Positions 8,929 to 17,983 of a stretch of 64,000 bases of DNA are shown one piece after another. The stretch is from Actinomadura rifamycini DSM 43936. Its GTDB lineage: Bacteria > Actinomycetota > Actinomycetes > Streptosporangiales > Streptosporangiaceae. How positions within the stretch are numbered: position 1 is the stretch's first letter; each line of letters begins with the position of its first letter. Location of the stretch: the NCBI RefSeq assembly GCF_000425065.1, contig NZ_AULB01000033.1, positions 1 to 64,000 on the forward strand, given 5' to 3'. Under the pieces are notes generated by a model. That model ran no database searches, was not told the DNA's origin, and saw only the letters and a list, made by a program, of their open reading frames with translations. Both the position numbers and the translations under genes were made by a program.

Positions 8929-8943
8929 GATGGTTCTTGTAAA
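8915..8943 (-). promoter_or_regulatory. Probable rbs operon promoter
   Basis: Reading leftward, TTTACA (complement of 8938-8943) is followed after 17 bases by GATTAC (complement of 8915-8920). The spacing is ideal; the -10 match is only partial. Both hexamers lie inside LacI-type palindromes, so repressor binding would block polymerase. Confidence 0.4.
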
Positions 8944-8951
8944 CGTTTACA
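8938..8951 (-). promoter_or_regulatory. Perfect 14-bp LacI operator
   Basis: TGTAAACGTTTACA is a perfect palindrome centred on CG, the typical core of LacI/GalR operators. It overlaps the proposed -35 of the rbs operon. Together with the imperfect site about 24 bases nearer the gene it could bind two dimers on roughly the same DNA face. Confidence 0.75.
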
Positions 8952-8994
8952 CGACCGGCCGCGTTTCCCGCAAACCGCACGGCCCTCCGGCGGG

Positions 8995-9213
8995 TCACCG
9001 GAGGTGCAGCTCCGCGAGATCGACGACGGCCGCGAGTTCCTCGACCGTCCGGTAATAGCCCCGCCCCACGAGCGCCCCGCCCTTGGTCACCAGCAGGGCG
9101 CCGTCCCCCCGGACGCCCATGAACTCCGCCCACACCCGGTGCGCCCCCGCGAGCCGCACCGCCGCCACCTGCAACCCGCCCGGCCCGATCCAGCTCGCCC
9201 GCTCATCCCCCAT
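8995..9213 (-). CDS. Small conserved hypothetical protein (72 aa)
   Basis: The 72-residue protein starts at ATG 9213 and contains ASWIGPGGLQVAAVRLAG and GGALVGRGYYRTVEELAAV. I have the impression of similar small actinobacterial proteins but cannot name a family. It has no signal peptide or membrane helix and looks like a compact alpha/beta cytoplasmic protein. It ends 104 bases before the rbsR start region and is read away from the frameshifted gene to its right. No function is proposed. Confidence 0.55.
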   Translation of the reverse strand: MGDERASWIGPGGLQVAAVRLAGAHRVWAEFMGVRGDGALLVTKGGALVGRGYYRTVEELAAVVDLAELHLR

Positions 9214-9268
9214 GCACAGAACGTTACGATCAAGCACTCTGCGGAGTTGCGGCAGGGTGGGGCGGAGG

Positions 9269-9585
9269 TCAGCCGGTATAGAGGCCGGGTTCGCACGCCT
9301 CGGACGGGAGCGTGTCGATCGCGCGGACGTCGTCCGGGTCGAACGCCGGCGTCCACCGCCGCGAGCCGTCGTCGGCGACGACCGTCCCGGGGCCGGCGAA
9401 GCGGGCCGACCCGAGACCGGCGGAGCCGGACGCCGCGCCGCCCGTATCCGGGTCGCCCGTGTCCGGGTCGCCCGTGTCCACAGCCAGTACAGGCCGTCCG
9501 CCCCGACCCAGCGGAACGGGTTGGCGAGGCCCGCGCACGCGGCCGCCGAGAGCAGCGCTCCGACGCCGACGCCCGTACGCCTCAT
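9269..9585 (-). pseudogene. Frameshifted secreted-protein gene
   Basis: Translation from ATG 9585 (GGAGGT 4-5 bases upstream) gives a signal-peptide-like start, GVGVGALLSAAACAGLANP, then FRWVGADGLYWL. The frame then dissolves into Arg/Thr/Pro-rich nonsense. The neighbouring frame on the same strand gives a plausible continuation, DTGDPDTGDPDTGG followed by GTVVADDGSRRWTPAF and a stop at 9269. The total 317 bases is not a multiple of three. The switch falls in a short repeat of GACCCGGACACGGGC units near 9430-9480, a likely slippage site. It may be a real pseudogene or a sequencing error in the repeat. Confidence 0.5.
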
Positions 9586-9752
9586 GCGCACCTCCGGTCG
9601 CCGGTTCCGATGCCGGCGGCGGGCGGAGGGTTCGGCCGCCGCGCGGCCGAGTGCGGACGGAACCCCGCGGGTAAGGGGTGCGTCGGAGGGACGTCCGGTC
9701 CGTCGCCCGGGGAGGGGTCGTCGTGCGGGGAGGAATCCTGCGGGGAGGGGGC

Positions 9753-10205
9753 ATGGCCGTGCGGTCGCTGGTCGCGGTCGCGGTGCTCGGCGCCGCGCCG
9801 GCCGTCGTGGGGTGCGGCGAACCGGAGGCGCGGACGGTCGGCGATCCGGCGCCGGGCGAGCCGAGGCTCGGCGACCGGACGGTGCGGGCCGGGGAGGAGT
9901 TCACCCTCGCGCCCGGAAAGGCGGCGCGGACGGCCGACGGGTTCGCCGTCCGCTTCACCGGCGTCCCCCGGGACGGCCGGTGCCCGCAGGAGGTGCAGTG
10001 CGTCTGGGAGGGCGACGCGACGGTGGCCGTCGAACTCACCGCCGCGCGCACGGCGCCCGTCACGCGGGAGCTGCACACCAGCCGGCGGTTCGCCGCCGAG
10101 GCGACCGCCGGCGGGCGGACGGTGCGCCTGCTGGGCCTGGCCCCCGCGGCGCGGCGGGACGGGGTGCCCGCCGCGGAGTACCGGGCCCGGATGGTGATCC
10201 GCTGA
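9753..10205 (+). CDS. Putative secreted lipoprotein
   Basis: This 150-residue protein has a type II signal peptide: a short Arg, then VAVAVLGAAPAV and the lipobox VVGC with the lipidated cysteine at residue 21. The mature part is beta-rich, with FTLAPGKAARTADGFAVRF and a CPQEVQCVWEGDATVAVEL segment holding two cysteines that may form a disulfide. I recognise no named domain. ATG 9753 is chosen because a GGGGAGGGGG run precedes it and the signal peptide starts there; the upstream in-frame extension is Arg/Gly-rich noise. Its TGA abuts the convergent aldo/keto reductase stop. Confidence 0.65.
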   Translation: MAVRSLVAVAVLGAAPAVVGCGEPEARTVGDPAPGEPRLGDRTVRAGEEFTLAPGKAARTADGFAVRFTGVPRDGRCPQEVQCVWEGDATVAVELTAARTAPVTRELHTSRRFAAEATAGGRTVRLLGLAPAARRDGVPAAEYRARMVIR

Positions 10206-11039
10206 TCAGGCCCCGGCGTCGAAGGCGGCCGGGTCGGGACCGACGCGGGAACCCTTCTCCAGCTCGCCGATCCGCTTCATCTCGTCCGCGGTCAGCTCGA
10301 AGCCGAAGACGTCGATGTTCTCGGCGATGCGGGACGGCGTCACCGACTTCGGGATGACGACGTTGCCGAGCTGCAGGCTCCACCGCAGCGCGACCTGCGC
10401 GGGCGTGCGGCCGTGCGCGCGGCCGATGTCGGCGAGCGCCGGGTCGTCCAGCAGGCCCTGCCCCTGCCCGAGCGGCGCCCACGCCTCGGTGCGGATGCCG
10501 TGCTCGGCGTGGAAGGCGCGCAGGCCCGGCTGCTGCAGGTAGGGGTGCAGCTCGATCTGGTTGACCGCCGGGACGACGTCGGTCTCGTCCACGATGTGCC
10601 GCAGCGTCTCGACGGTGAAGTTCGAGACGCCGATCGAGCGGGCGCGCCCGTCCCGCCGCAGCTCCTCGAACGCGCGCCACGTCTCCAGGTACGTCCCGCG
10701 CCGCGGCATCGGCCAGTGGATCAGGTACAGGTCGACGTAGTCGAGGCCGAGGCGCTCCAGGCTCGCGTCGAAGGCGCGCAGCGCGCTGTCGCGCCCCTGG
10801 TCGCTGTTCCACAGCTTGGTGGTGACGAACAGCTCCTCGCGCGGGACGCCCGACGCGCGCAGCGCCCGTCCCGTCCCGCGCTCGTTCCGGTAGACGGCGG
10901 CCGTGTCGATGCTGCGGTAGCCGTTCTCCAGCGCCGTCGTCACGGCCTGCTCGGCCTCGTCGTCGGGCACCTGGAAGACGCCGAAGCCGAGCTGCGGCAT
11001 GGCGCGGCCGTCGATGAGGTCCACGTTCGGTACGGTCAC
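10206..11039 (-). CDS. Aldo/keto reductase (2,5-diketo-D-gluconate reductase type)
   Basis: The 277-residue protein is an NADPH-dependent AKR of the (beta/alpha)8 fold. The catalytic tetrad is visible: Asp45 and Tyr50 in SIDTAAVYRNE, Lys75 in VTTKLWN and His108 in LIHWPMP. GVSNF, NQIELHPYLQQ and the cofactor motif IPKSVTPSRI complete the family signature. This subgroup reduces small aldehydes and keto sugars such as 2,5-diketo-D-gluconate. The true substrate cannot be told here and there is no obvious partner gene. Start is GTG 11039 with AGAGGGGGA upstream. Confidence 0.9.
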   Translation of the reverse strand: MTVPNVDLIDGRAMPQLGFGVFQVPDDEAEQAVTTALENGYRSIDTAAVYRNERGTGRALRASGVPREELFVTTKLWNSDQGRDSALRAFDASLERLGLDYVDLYLIHWPMPRRGTYLETWRAFEELRRDGRARSIGVSNFTVETLRHIVDETDVVPAVNQIELHPYLQQPGLRAFHAEHGIRTEAWAPLGQGQGLLDDPALADIGRAHGRTPAQVALRWSLQLGNVVIPKSVTPSRIAENIDVFGFELTADEMKRIGELEKGSRVGPDPAAFDAGA

Positions 11040-11175
11040 GGTTCCGTCCCCCTCTGGCGTGCACGTGCGCCGGCATCGTGCCCGGTGGACGGCGTCCGAA
11101 TCGGGTGCGATGCCCGCGATGGCGGAAACCTTGATCTTATCCGCGCCCGGACGGCCCCCGCCGGTCCCGGGCCCG

Positions 11176-12147
11176 TCAGCCGACCGTCAGCAGCGTCTTG
11201 CCGACGACCGCGCGCGCCTCGATCGCGGCGTGCGCCTCGGCGGCGCGCTCGAGCGGGAACGTGCAGCCGACGACCGGCGCGAGCCGCCCGGCGGCGGCCT
11301 CGGCCAGGGCGCGCTCCGCCCGCTCCCGGCCGCCCGTCCGCAGTTCCATGAGCTGCTCCAGGCCGATGACGGTGACGCCGCGGCGGGCCGCCTCGTCCGG
11401 CGGGATCCGGGTGGGCGCTCCCCCGGCCGCCCCGTGCACGGAGAACCGGCCGCCCGCCGCGGTCGCGTCGAACGCCGCCCGGCCGATCGCGCCGCCCACG
11501 CCGTCGAACACCACGTCGGCCCCGCCGCCGGTCAGCTCGACGACGCGCTCCGTCCAGCCGTCGCGGGTGTAGTCGACCGCGGCCGCGCCCCGCTCCCGGA
11601 CCGCCGCGGCCTTGCGCTCCCCGCCCACCGCCCCGACGACGCGTGCCCCGGCGGCGAGCGCGAGCCCGACCAGCAGGCTCCCCACCCCGCCCGCCGCCGC
11701 CTCGACCAGGACCCGGTCGCCGGCGCGGACCCCGGCGCGCTCGAACAGCCCGAGGGCGGTCGCGCCGTCGGGCTGCAGGGCCGCGGCCCGCCGCAGGTCC
11801 AGGCCGTCCGGGACCGGGAGGAGCGCGGCGGCGTCCGCGACCGCGAGCTCGGCGTTGCCGCCGTCGCCGGCGGCGGTCGGGGCCGCGACCCGGCGGCCGA
11901 GCCACCCGGGGTCGACGCCGGGTCCGGCGGCGGCGACGCGGCCCGCGACGCCGCCGCCGGGGACGTACGGGGGCACCGGCAGCGGCGGCCCCGGGCTGAC
12001 GCCCCGGCGCAGCTGCGTCTCGACGAAATTGATCTCGGCGACGGCGACCGCCACCACGACCTGCCCGGGGCCCGGCACCGGGGCCGGCGCCTCTCCCGGC
12101 ACCAGGACCTCCGGCCCGCCGAACCGTTCCACACGCACGACCCTCAT
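11176..12147 (-). CDS. Quinone-oxidoreductase-like zinc-independent dehydrogenase (MDR family)
   Basis: This 323-residue medium-chain dehydrogenase/reductase opens with a GroES-like domain (FGGPEVLVPGEAPAPVPGPGQV). A Rossmann domain follows with AAAGGVGSLLVGLALAAGARVVG, the nucleotide motif of QOR/zeta-crystallin. The zinc-ligand cysteines of alcohol dehydrogenases are absent, as expected for the NADPH:quinone reductase branch. The C-terminal RAAEAHAAIEARAVVGKTLL is the family's closing motif. ATG 12147 follows GATGAGGGAG. An upstream in-frame start at about 12183 is possible but adds only a short unconserved stretch. It is a stand-alone gene. Confidence 0.85.
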   Translation of the reverse strand: MRVVRVERFGGPEVLVPGEAPAPVPGPGQVVVAVAVAEINFVETQLRRGVSPGPPLPVPPYVPGGGVAGRVAAAGPGVDPGWLGRRVAAPTAAGDGGNAELAVADAAALLPVPDGLDLRRAAALQPDGATALGLFERAGVRAGDRVLVEAAAGGVGSLLVGLALAAGARVVGAVGGERKAAAVRERGAAAVDYTRDGWTERVVELTGGGADVVFDGVGGAIGRAAFDATAAGGRFSVHGAAGGAPTRIPPDEAARRGVTVIGLEQLMELRTGGRERAERALAEAAAGRLAPVVGCTFPLERAAEAHAAIEARAVVGKTLLTVG

Positions 12148-12258
12148 CGGGACTCCCTCATCGATCTTCGTGACGCGGACCATCCTGGGACCTCGAGCGG
12201 ACTTGAGGTCAAACTCGGGTGGACGTGGATCGGCCGGTGTGCGAGGCGGGCACATGAG

Positions 12259-12293
12259 GAACCGCCCCCGGGCACGGGCCCGGGGGGCGGTTC
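12259..12293 (-). terminator. Strong GC hairpin after the GH78 gene
   Basis: GAACCGCCCCCGGGC pairs with GCCCGGGGGGCGGTTC, a 15-bp stem with one bulged G and a 4-base loop. It lies 22 bases downstream of the leftward GH78 stop at 12315. There is no U-tract, as is common for actinomycete terminators. Confidence 0.6.
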
Positions 12294-12314
12294 GAGCGCG
12301 GTTCCGGCCGCCGG

Positions 12315-15300
12315 TCAGGCCGTGCCGTGGAACGTGTGCTCGCCGGAGCCGACGGTCACCGGCGCGTCGCGGCCGGGGACCCGCACCTCTGCGGTGCTGC
12401 CCGCCGGCACGGTCACCTTCAGGGTGACGCGGCCGTTCTTCAGCCGCCACGACGAGCGGGCCTCGCCGAAGGGCGTCCGCCGGGTGGCGGAAGCGCTGGT
12501 CAGGTCACCGACGACGGACGGCGCGATCAGCAGCTTCCGGTAGCCCGCCGAACCGTCGGCCTGCCGGATCCCGGCCAGGTGGCCGCTGAACCAGGCGTCG
12601 ATCGCGCCGAGCATGAAGTGGTTCTGCGACTGGCCGCTGCCGCCGTCCCAGGTCTCGCCGAGCGCGGTGTTGCCGTGCTCGACCTGGTACCCGTAGCTCG
12701 GGCTGTCGGTCTGGGTGGCGACCTTGTAGAGGACGTCGTCGGGCAGCACCCGCAGCGCGGAGGGCAGCGAGATCTCGCCGAGGACGAGGTTCCAGCCCTT
12801 CTCCTCGATGGACCCGATCAGGTGGTCGAGCAGCCGCTGCCGCTGGTCGTCCGGGACGGCGCCCATGTCGAGCGCGATCGCCTCCGCGCCGTGCCCGCCG
12901 CCGCCGAACGTCCCGGTCTCCGGGTCGTACAGCTCGTCCGCCAGGGCCTTGGCGCTGAGGTCGGCCTTGGCCCGGAACGCGGCGGCCTCGGCGGGCTCGC
13001 CGAGCGTGTCGGCGATCTTGGCGAGGGTGTTGTTGAGGCTCCACCAGCCGAACGTGCCCGAGACGAGCTTCGGGAACGTGCGGTCGGGGCTGAACCAGTC
13101 GCCGAGCGTGTAGTCGGTCAGCCCGTTCTCGACCCGGCCCTCGATGTGCGCGGCGTACCGCTTCATCTGCGGGTAGTACGTCCGCATCGTCTCGACGTCG
13201 CCGTACTCCTGGTACAGCTGCCACGGGACGTGGACGAACGCGCCGCCCCAGTTCGAGTCGTCCCGGTACGAGCCCGCCAGGATCGTGTAGTCCGGGACGG
13301 TCGAGGGGATGAGGCCCGTCTCGGTCTGCGCGTCCGCCATGTCCTGGACGACCTTGCGCAGATGCGCGTGCACGTCGTAGTTGGCGGCGAGGGTGGGGCC
13401 GACGAGGTGGTCCTGCTCCAGCCAGCCGAGCTTCTCGCGGCTCGGGCAGTCGGTGAAGACGCTCATCATGTTGCCCTCGACGGCGCGGCGGACCAGCCCG
13501 TGGATGCTGTTGATCAGGCCGTTCGACGAGTCGAACGAACCGGCCGAGTCGTTGTCGGCGTGCAGCACCTGGCCGTTGACGCGGATCGACGCGCCCTTCG
13601 GCAGCCCCTGGACCTCCAGGTAGCGGAAGCCGTGGTAGGAGAACCGCGGGTGCCAGGTCTCGGGACGCGACGACCGGGTGGTGTACTCGTCCCAGATCGG
13701 GGCGCCCACGTTGCTGATCGACTGGTTGACGCGCCCGTCCTTGAGGCTCTCGGCCGGCAGGATCCGGACGGACGTCCCGGCGGGCGCGTCGATCGTGATC
13801 TCCGGGCGGCCCGCGATGTTGCGGCCGACGTCGAACACCTTGTAGCCGTCGCCGGAGCCGACCTCGCGGCCCCGCAGCTCGTCGATGACGCGGACCGGCT
13901 CGGACATCCGGCCGGCCAGCGGGCCGGGCGCCGCCACCGGGACGGCGTCCTCCCAGCCCTTGCGGGACGCGCCGGGGCGGTCCCAGCCGGGGCGCTCGCG
14001 GCGGGCGTCGTGGTCCTCGCCGCCGTACCAGTTGGAGAAGGTGACGGGCCCGAGGACGGTCTTCCAGCTCCCGTCGCTGACGATGCGCCGCACCGACCCG
14101 TCCCGCAGCGTCACCTCGAGCTGCGCCATCACCTTCGGGTCGCTGAAGGTGTCGGCGAACTTGCGGTACCGGTCGGGCGTGGAGACCACGTTGGCGATGC
14201 CGTTGCCCAGCTCGACGCCCAGGGTGTTGCCGCCGGAGCGCAGCATCTTCGTCACGTCGTAGGTCGCGTACTGGACGCGGTCGGCGAAGTCGGTGTTGGC
14301 CGGTTCGAGTTCGGCGTCGCCGATGCGGCGGCCGTTCAGCCGCGCCTCGTAGACGCCGAGGCCGGCGATGTAGAGGCGGGCGCCGCGGACGCCGGCCGGC
14401 AGCCGGAAGTCCTTCGCGAAGATCGGCATGGCCTCCGGGACGAGCGCCGCCGGCGGCTCCCGGTCCGCGACCTCCTTGCGGGTGGTGAACGGGCCGTCGG
14501 CGGCGTCGGCCGTGCCGACCGCGAAGTCGGCGGGCGTGTGCGGCGCCCGGCCGCCCTCGCCGGGCAGGTCGGTGCGCGGCCACAGGACGACCTGGTCGAA
14601 CGAGCGCGCCTCGCGGAGGTCGACGGTGAGCGTCAGCGGCTCGTCGGACAGGTCCGCGTCGCCGTGCGCGGAGCTGCGCCAGCCCGCCCGCTCCTGGTTC
14701 GTGGTGCGGGTGCCGTCGGTCAGGTGCCGCGTCATCCACTTGCGGTTGACGTCCCCGCCGGTGTCGGACGCGGTGACGGTGCGGCCCTGCGCGAGGTTCG
14801 TGTCCGGGTCGCCGGAGTCGCGCACCTCGAGTTCGGCGAGCGCCAGCCGGTAGGCGTCGCCGTCGAGGGTCTCCTCGAGCGGCAGGCCCAGCCCGGTCAC
14901 GTTCAGCCGGACGAACCGGGCGGTGGTGTCCGGCAGGTCCACCACGATCGGGGCGGGCTCCTTGTCCTTGATCTGCCAGTCCTCCTGGGTGATCCAGCGG
15001 CCCTGCCAGTCGCTCTGCGCGGTCAGGCCGGTCTCGAACCAGGACGGCGACGACCACCCGGAGGGCCGCCCGTCCGTCCAGACGCGGACCCGCCAGTACA
15101 CGCGGGTGCGGCTGCCGACCTTCTTCCCGGCGTAGTCGGCCTGCGGGAACGCCGACTCGACGCGGCCGGAGTCCCACAGGTCGGGGCGCCCGCGGTGCAG
15201 CGACCGCTCGCTGGTGGCGGCCTGGATCTGGTACGCGGTCTGGAGGACGTTCCGTCCGCCGCGCAGCTGCCAGGTGAGCGGCGGGGTGGTGTCGTCGATC

Positions 15301-15455
15301 CCCATGGCCTCGTTCAGGTGGAACGCCTCCAGCCCGACGGGCCGGACGCCGCCCGCGGCGTGCGCGGGCGCGGACACGAGCGTCAGCGGAAGCGCGACGG
15401 TGATCGCCGCGGCGGCGAGCCCGCGCAGTTTCTTCTTGGGCAGGTTTTCGGGCAC
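12315..15455 (-). CDS. Secreted alpha-L-rhamnosidase (GH78) with discoidin-like insert
   Basis: This 1046-residue exo-enzyme releases terminal L-rhamnose. A signal peptide (KKKLRGLAAAAITVALPL, cleavage near residue 31) is followed by a GH78 N-terminal Ig-like module (LTWQLRGGRNVLQTAYQIQ). A region at about 180-320 resembles an F5/8-type C (discoidin) carbohydrate-binding fold (ALAELEVRDSGDPDTNLAQG ... KWMTRHLTDGT). Next come the Bac_rhamnosid_N module (LYIAGLGVYEARLNGRRIGD), the (alpha/alpha)6 catalytic barrel with DCPSREKLGW (Asp669, Glu674) and a C-terminal beta-sandwich. GTG 15455 is the start: AGGAG precedes it and the signal peptide begins there. It follows the GH127 stop by 8 bases, so it is the last gene of a three-gene operon. 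Confidence 0.9.
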   Translation of the reverse strand: MPENLPKKKLRGLAAAAITVALPLTLVSAPAHAAGGVRPVGLEAFHLNEAMGIDDTTPPLTWQLRGGRNVLQTAYQIQAATSERSLHRGRPDLWDSGRVESAFPQADYAGKKVGSRTRVYWRVRVWTDGRPSGWSSPSWFETGLTAQSDWQGRWITQEDWQIKDKEPAPIVVDLPDTTARFVRLNVTGLGLPLEETLDGDAYRLALAELEVRDSGDPDTNLAQGRTVTASDTGGDVNRKWMTRHLTDGTRTTNQERAGWRSSAHGDADLSDEPLTLTVDLREARSFDQVVLWPRTDLPGEGGRAPHTPADFAVGTADAADGPFTTRKEVADREPPAALVPEAMPIFAKDFRLPAGVRGARLYIAGLGVYEARLNGRRIGDAELEPANTDFADRVQYATYDVTKMLRSGGNTLGVELGNGIANVVSTPDRYRKFADTFSDPKVMAQLEVTLRDGSVRRIVSDGSWKTVLGPVTFSNWYGGEDHDARRERPGWDRPGASRKGWEDAVPVAAPGPLAGRMSEPVRVIDELRGREVGSGDGYKVFDVGRNIAGRPEITIDAPAGTSVRILPAESLKDGRVNQSISNVGAPIWDEYTTRSSRPETWHPRFSYHGFRYLEVQGLPKGASIRVNGQVLHADNDSAGSFDSSNGLINSIHGLVRRAVEGNMMSVFTDCPSREKLGWLEQDHLVGPTLAANYDVHAHLRKVVQDMADAQTETGLIPSTVPDYTILAGSYRDDSNWGGAFVHVPWQLYQEYGDVETMRTYYPQMKRYAAHIEGRVENGLTDYTLGDWFSPDRTFPKLVSGTFGWWSLNNTLAKIADTLGEPAEAAAFRAKADLSAKALADELYDPETGTFGGGGHGAEAIALDMGAVPDDQRQRLLDHLIGSIEEKGWNLVLGEISLPSALRVLPDDVLYKVATQTDSPSYGYQVEHGNTALGETWDGGSGQSQNHFMLGAIDAWFSGHLAGIRQADGSAGYRKLLIAPSVVGDLTSASATRRTPFGEARSSWRLKNGRVTLKVTVPAGSTAEVRVPGRDAPVTVGSGEHTFHGTA

Positions 15456-15463
15456 GGATGCTC

Positions 15464-17983
15464 CTACTGCTCGTCGGCCAGGGCCGAGATCTGGGACGCC
15501 GTGAGGGCGTGGTCGTAGAGGCGGAAGCCGGACACCGCGCCGTGCAGGTGGGGGCGGCGGGTGTCCTGCTGGTCGCCGAGGTAGTTGGCGGTGGTCGCGC
15601 CGAGCGCGAGGGGGCTCATGACGAGGCCGTCGTTGCGGCCGGCCTCGGCGCCGTCGAGGTAGAGGACGGCCGAGCCCTTCCCGGCCGTGACGGCGACGTG
15701 CGTCCAGGCGCCGGTGGGCAGGGCGGACGGGGCGTCGGCGACGTCCTCGCCCTCCATGCCGGTGACGCGCATCCCGAACCGCGCCCGGCCGGCACCGGTG
15801 CGGGCGGTCACCGCGAAGTACGTCTCCCGGTTGAAGCCGAGGTCGAAGACCCGCACGTTGTTCTCGAGCGAGTCGAGCCGGACCCGCAGCACGACCGTCA
15901 GCTCGTCCAGGCCGCCGAGCAGCCCGGGCGGGAGCAGGACGTGCCCGCCCCGCCCGTCGAGGACGACGGAGTCGCCGTGCCCCGCCCAGGACGCTCCCGC
16001 GGCGAGCTTCGCGTCCGGCCACCGGCCCGCGGCGTCGGCGAGGCTGCGGCCGCGCAGCGGGAAGTGCGCCAGCAGCCCCGGCCGGTGCCGGTGCGCCGGC
16101 GTCAGCCAGTAGACGCTGTAGCGCTCGTGCTGGACGTCCGCGAACGGCTTCAGCTCGACCTCGGCGCCGTCGGCCCGCACCGTGTAGTGCAGCGGGCGGC
16201 GGCGGTCGGGGCGCAGCGACCGCGGGTCGACCGCCGGGAAGGTGGCGAGCGCCCGGTCCCCGTACCGTCCGGCCAGGACGACCGGGCCGACGGTGACGGC
16301 CTGCACGTTCGGGTTGTCGGGGGCCTTGCGCCACACCGGCGCCATCGGCGTCGACAGCTCCACGACGTCGCCGCGCCGCCAGTGCCGCTCGATCTCGGCG
16401 TAGCGGCCCGGGCGGACGCGCACCGGCACCGCCCGCCCGTTCACCCGGACGCGCGGCTGCCGGCCCCGGGCGCCCAGCCACCCCGGGATGCGGAGCTTGA
16501 GGGTGAAGCGGGACGAGCCACGCGTCACGGTGAGGCGCGTCCGGTCGGCGTACGGGTAACCGGTCTCCTGCCTGATCCCGACGCCGCGCTCCCGCCACGT
16601 CAGCTCGGACGGGATGAACAGGTTGACGTACAGCTCGTCCTTCGTGCGGAAGTAGATGCTGTCGGCGAACTTCGTGTGCGTCTCCATGGCGGTGCCGTGG
16701 TCGCAGGAGAAGTTGTCGTAGTCGCCGCTGTAGCTGCCGGGCGCCGCGCCGAGGCCGCCCTTCGGCTCGCGCCGCGACCCCGGCCACAGGCCCGTGTAGT
16801 ACGTGACGAACCCGTGCTCGGACTCGGGGTCCTGCTGGCCCAGCATCTGGTTCAGCAGGGTCCACTCGTAGTGGTCCATGTACGCGGACTCGTCCGGGTC
16901 GTGCAGGAACAGCAGCCGCGACAGCTTCAGCATGTTGTAGCTGTTGCAGTTCTCGCAGGTGTCCGACCCGAGCCGGGAGGCGATCTGGTCCGGCGGGCAG
17001 AACATCTCGTTGTTGCTGTTGCCGCCGATCACGTACGTGTGGTGGTGGACGACCGTGTCCCAGAAGAACGCCGCGATGTCGCGGTAGCGGGCGTCGCCGG
17101 TCGCCTCGTACTCCCGCATCGCGCCGACGATCTTCGGGATCTGGGTGTTGGCGTGGTACCCGTCGAGGGCGTCGCGGCGCTCGGCGAGCGGGCCGTAGAT
17201 CTCCTCGTGGTCGAACCGGCGGGCCGTCCGCAGGTGCGCGGGGTCGCCGGTCACCTGGTGGAGGGCGGCCAGCACCTCGTTCATGCCGCCGAACTCGACC
17301 CGCAGGATCTCCTGCATCCGCTCGTGGCCCAGCTTGCCGTTGCGGGCCTCGGCCCACGCCGCCATGCCGGTCACGACGTCGAGCGCCTGCCGGTTCCCGC
17401 TCATCGTGTACTGGTCGAGCAGCCCCGCCATGATCTTGTGGATCGTGTAGTAGGGCGCCCACGGCTTCCCGCCGGACTCCAGGTCCGCGAAGACCGACTC
17501 GGGGAACGCCGACAGGTAGCCGGCCGTGAACCCGGCCGACGCGGCCGCCGCCTGGCATTTCGCCAGCTCGGCGACGATGTACCGGCCCTTGGCGGCGAAC
17601 GCGTCGTCGCCGGTGTTCGCGTGGGCCTGCGCGAGGCCGGACAGCAGGTGGCCCGTCGAGTGCCCGCGCAGCAGGACGTCCGGCGCCTCCCACCCGCCGC
17701 ACGGCTCGGCCGACGACGGCAGCCCGGCGTTCGTCCGGAACGTGTGCAGCAGCCGGTCGGCGTCGACGAACTTCAGGTAGGCGCAGGTCCGCGCCATGTT
17801 GGCGCGGAACGGGCCGTCGAGGAGCGCGACGTCGGAGAGCGGGAAGGGCGCGAGGGCCCCGCCCGCCGGACGTCCGGGCCGGGTGCCGGCGAGCGCCGGG
17901 GGCGCCGCCGGGAGCGCGAGCGCGGTGGCGGTGGCACCCGCCGTGCCGATGAAGGCACGGCGGGTGAACGGAGCGGCCGTCAT
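15464..17983 (-). CDS. GH127-family glycosidase (beta-L-arabinofuranosidase type) with LamG-like domain
   Basis: The 839-residue protein starts with a Tat signal (TRRAFIGTAGATATALAL). A GH127 (DUF1680) catalytic domain covers about 48-630 and a LamG/concanavalin-like lectin domain about 665-839 (VVLDGRGGHVLLP ... GAVSGFRLYDHALT). GH127 enzymes use a cysteine nucleophile and a zinc site of Glu plus three Cys. Here Glu326, Cys343 (or Cys346) and Cys427 are visible, but the residue after Cys427, usually a second Cys, is Asp (FSCDHGTAME). Known GH127 members hydrolyse beta-L-arabinofuranosides; one branch removes aceric acid from rhamnogalacturonan II. Its ATG overlaps the TGA of the preceding gene in ATGA (17980-17983). 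Substrate is inferred only. Confidence 0.85.
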   Translation of the reverse strand: MTAAPFTRRAFIGTAGATATALALPAAPPALAGTRPGRPAGGALAPFPLSDVALLDGPFRANMARTCAYLKFVDADRLLHTFRTNAGLPSSAEPCGGWEAPDVLLRGHSTGHLLSGLAQAHANTGDDAFAAKGRYIVAELAKCQAAAASAGFTAGYLSAFPESVFADLESGGKPWAPYYTIHKIMAGLLDQYTMSGNRQALDVVTGMAAWAEARNGKLGHERMQEILRVEFGGMNEVLAALHQVTGDPAHLRTARRFDHEEIYGPLAERRDALDGYHANTQIPKIVGAMREYEATGDARYRDIAAFFWDTVVHHHTYVIGGNSNNEMFCPPDQIASRLGSDTCENCNSYNMLKLSRLLFLHDPDESAYMDHYEWTLLNQMLGQQDPESEHGFVTYYTGLWPGSRREPKGGLGAAPGSYSGDYDNFSCDHGTAMETHTKFADSIYFRTKDELYVNLFIPSELTWRERGVGIRQETGYPYADRTRLTVTRGSSRFTLKLRIPGWLGARGRQPRVRVNGRAVPVRVRPGRYAEIERHWRRGDVVELSTPMAPVWRKAPDNPNVQAVTVGPVVLAGRYGDRALATFPAVDPRSLRPDRRRPLHYTVRADGAEVELKPFADVQHERYSVYWLTPAHRHRPGLLAHFPLRGRSLADAAGRWPDAKLAAGASWAGHGDSVVLDGRGGHVLLPPGLLGGLDELTVVLRVRLDSLENNVRVFDLGFNRETYFAVTARTGAGRARFGMRVTGMEGEDVADAPSALPTGAWTHVAVTAGKGSAVLYLDGAEAGRNDGLVMSPLALGATTANYLGDQQDTRRPHLHGAVSGFRLYDHALTASQISALADEQ

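Noticed and set aside
15456..17979. A single 1898-codon frame fusing the GH78 at 12315 with upstream sequence
   Set aside because: The part upstream of GTG 15455 is antisense-like shadow of the GH127 gene in another frame; the signal peptide marks the real start.
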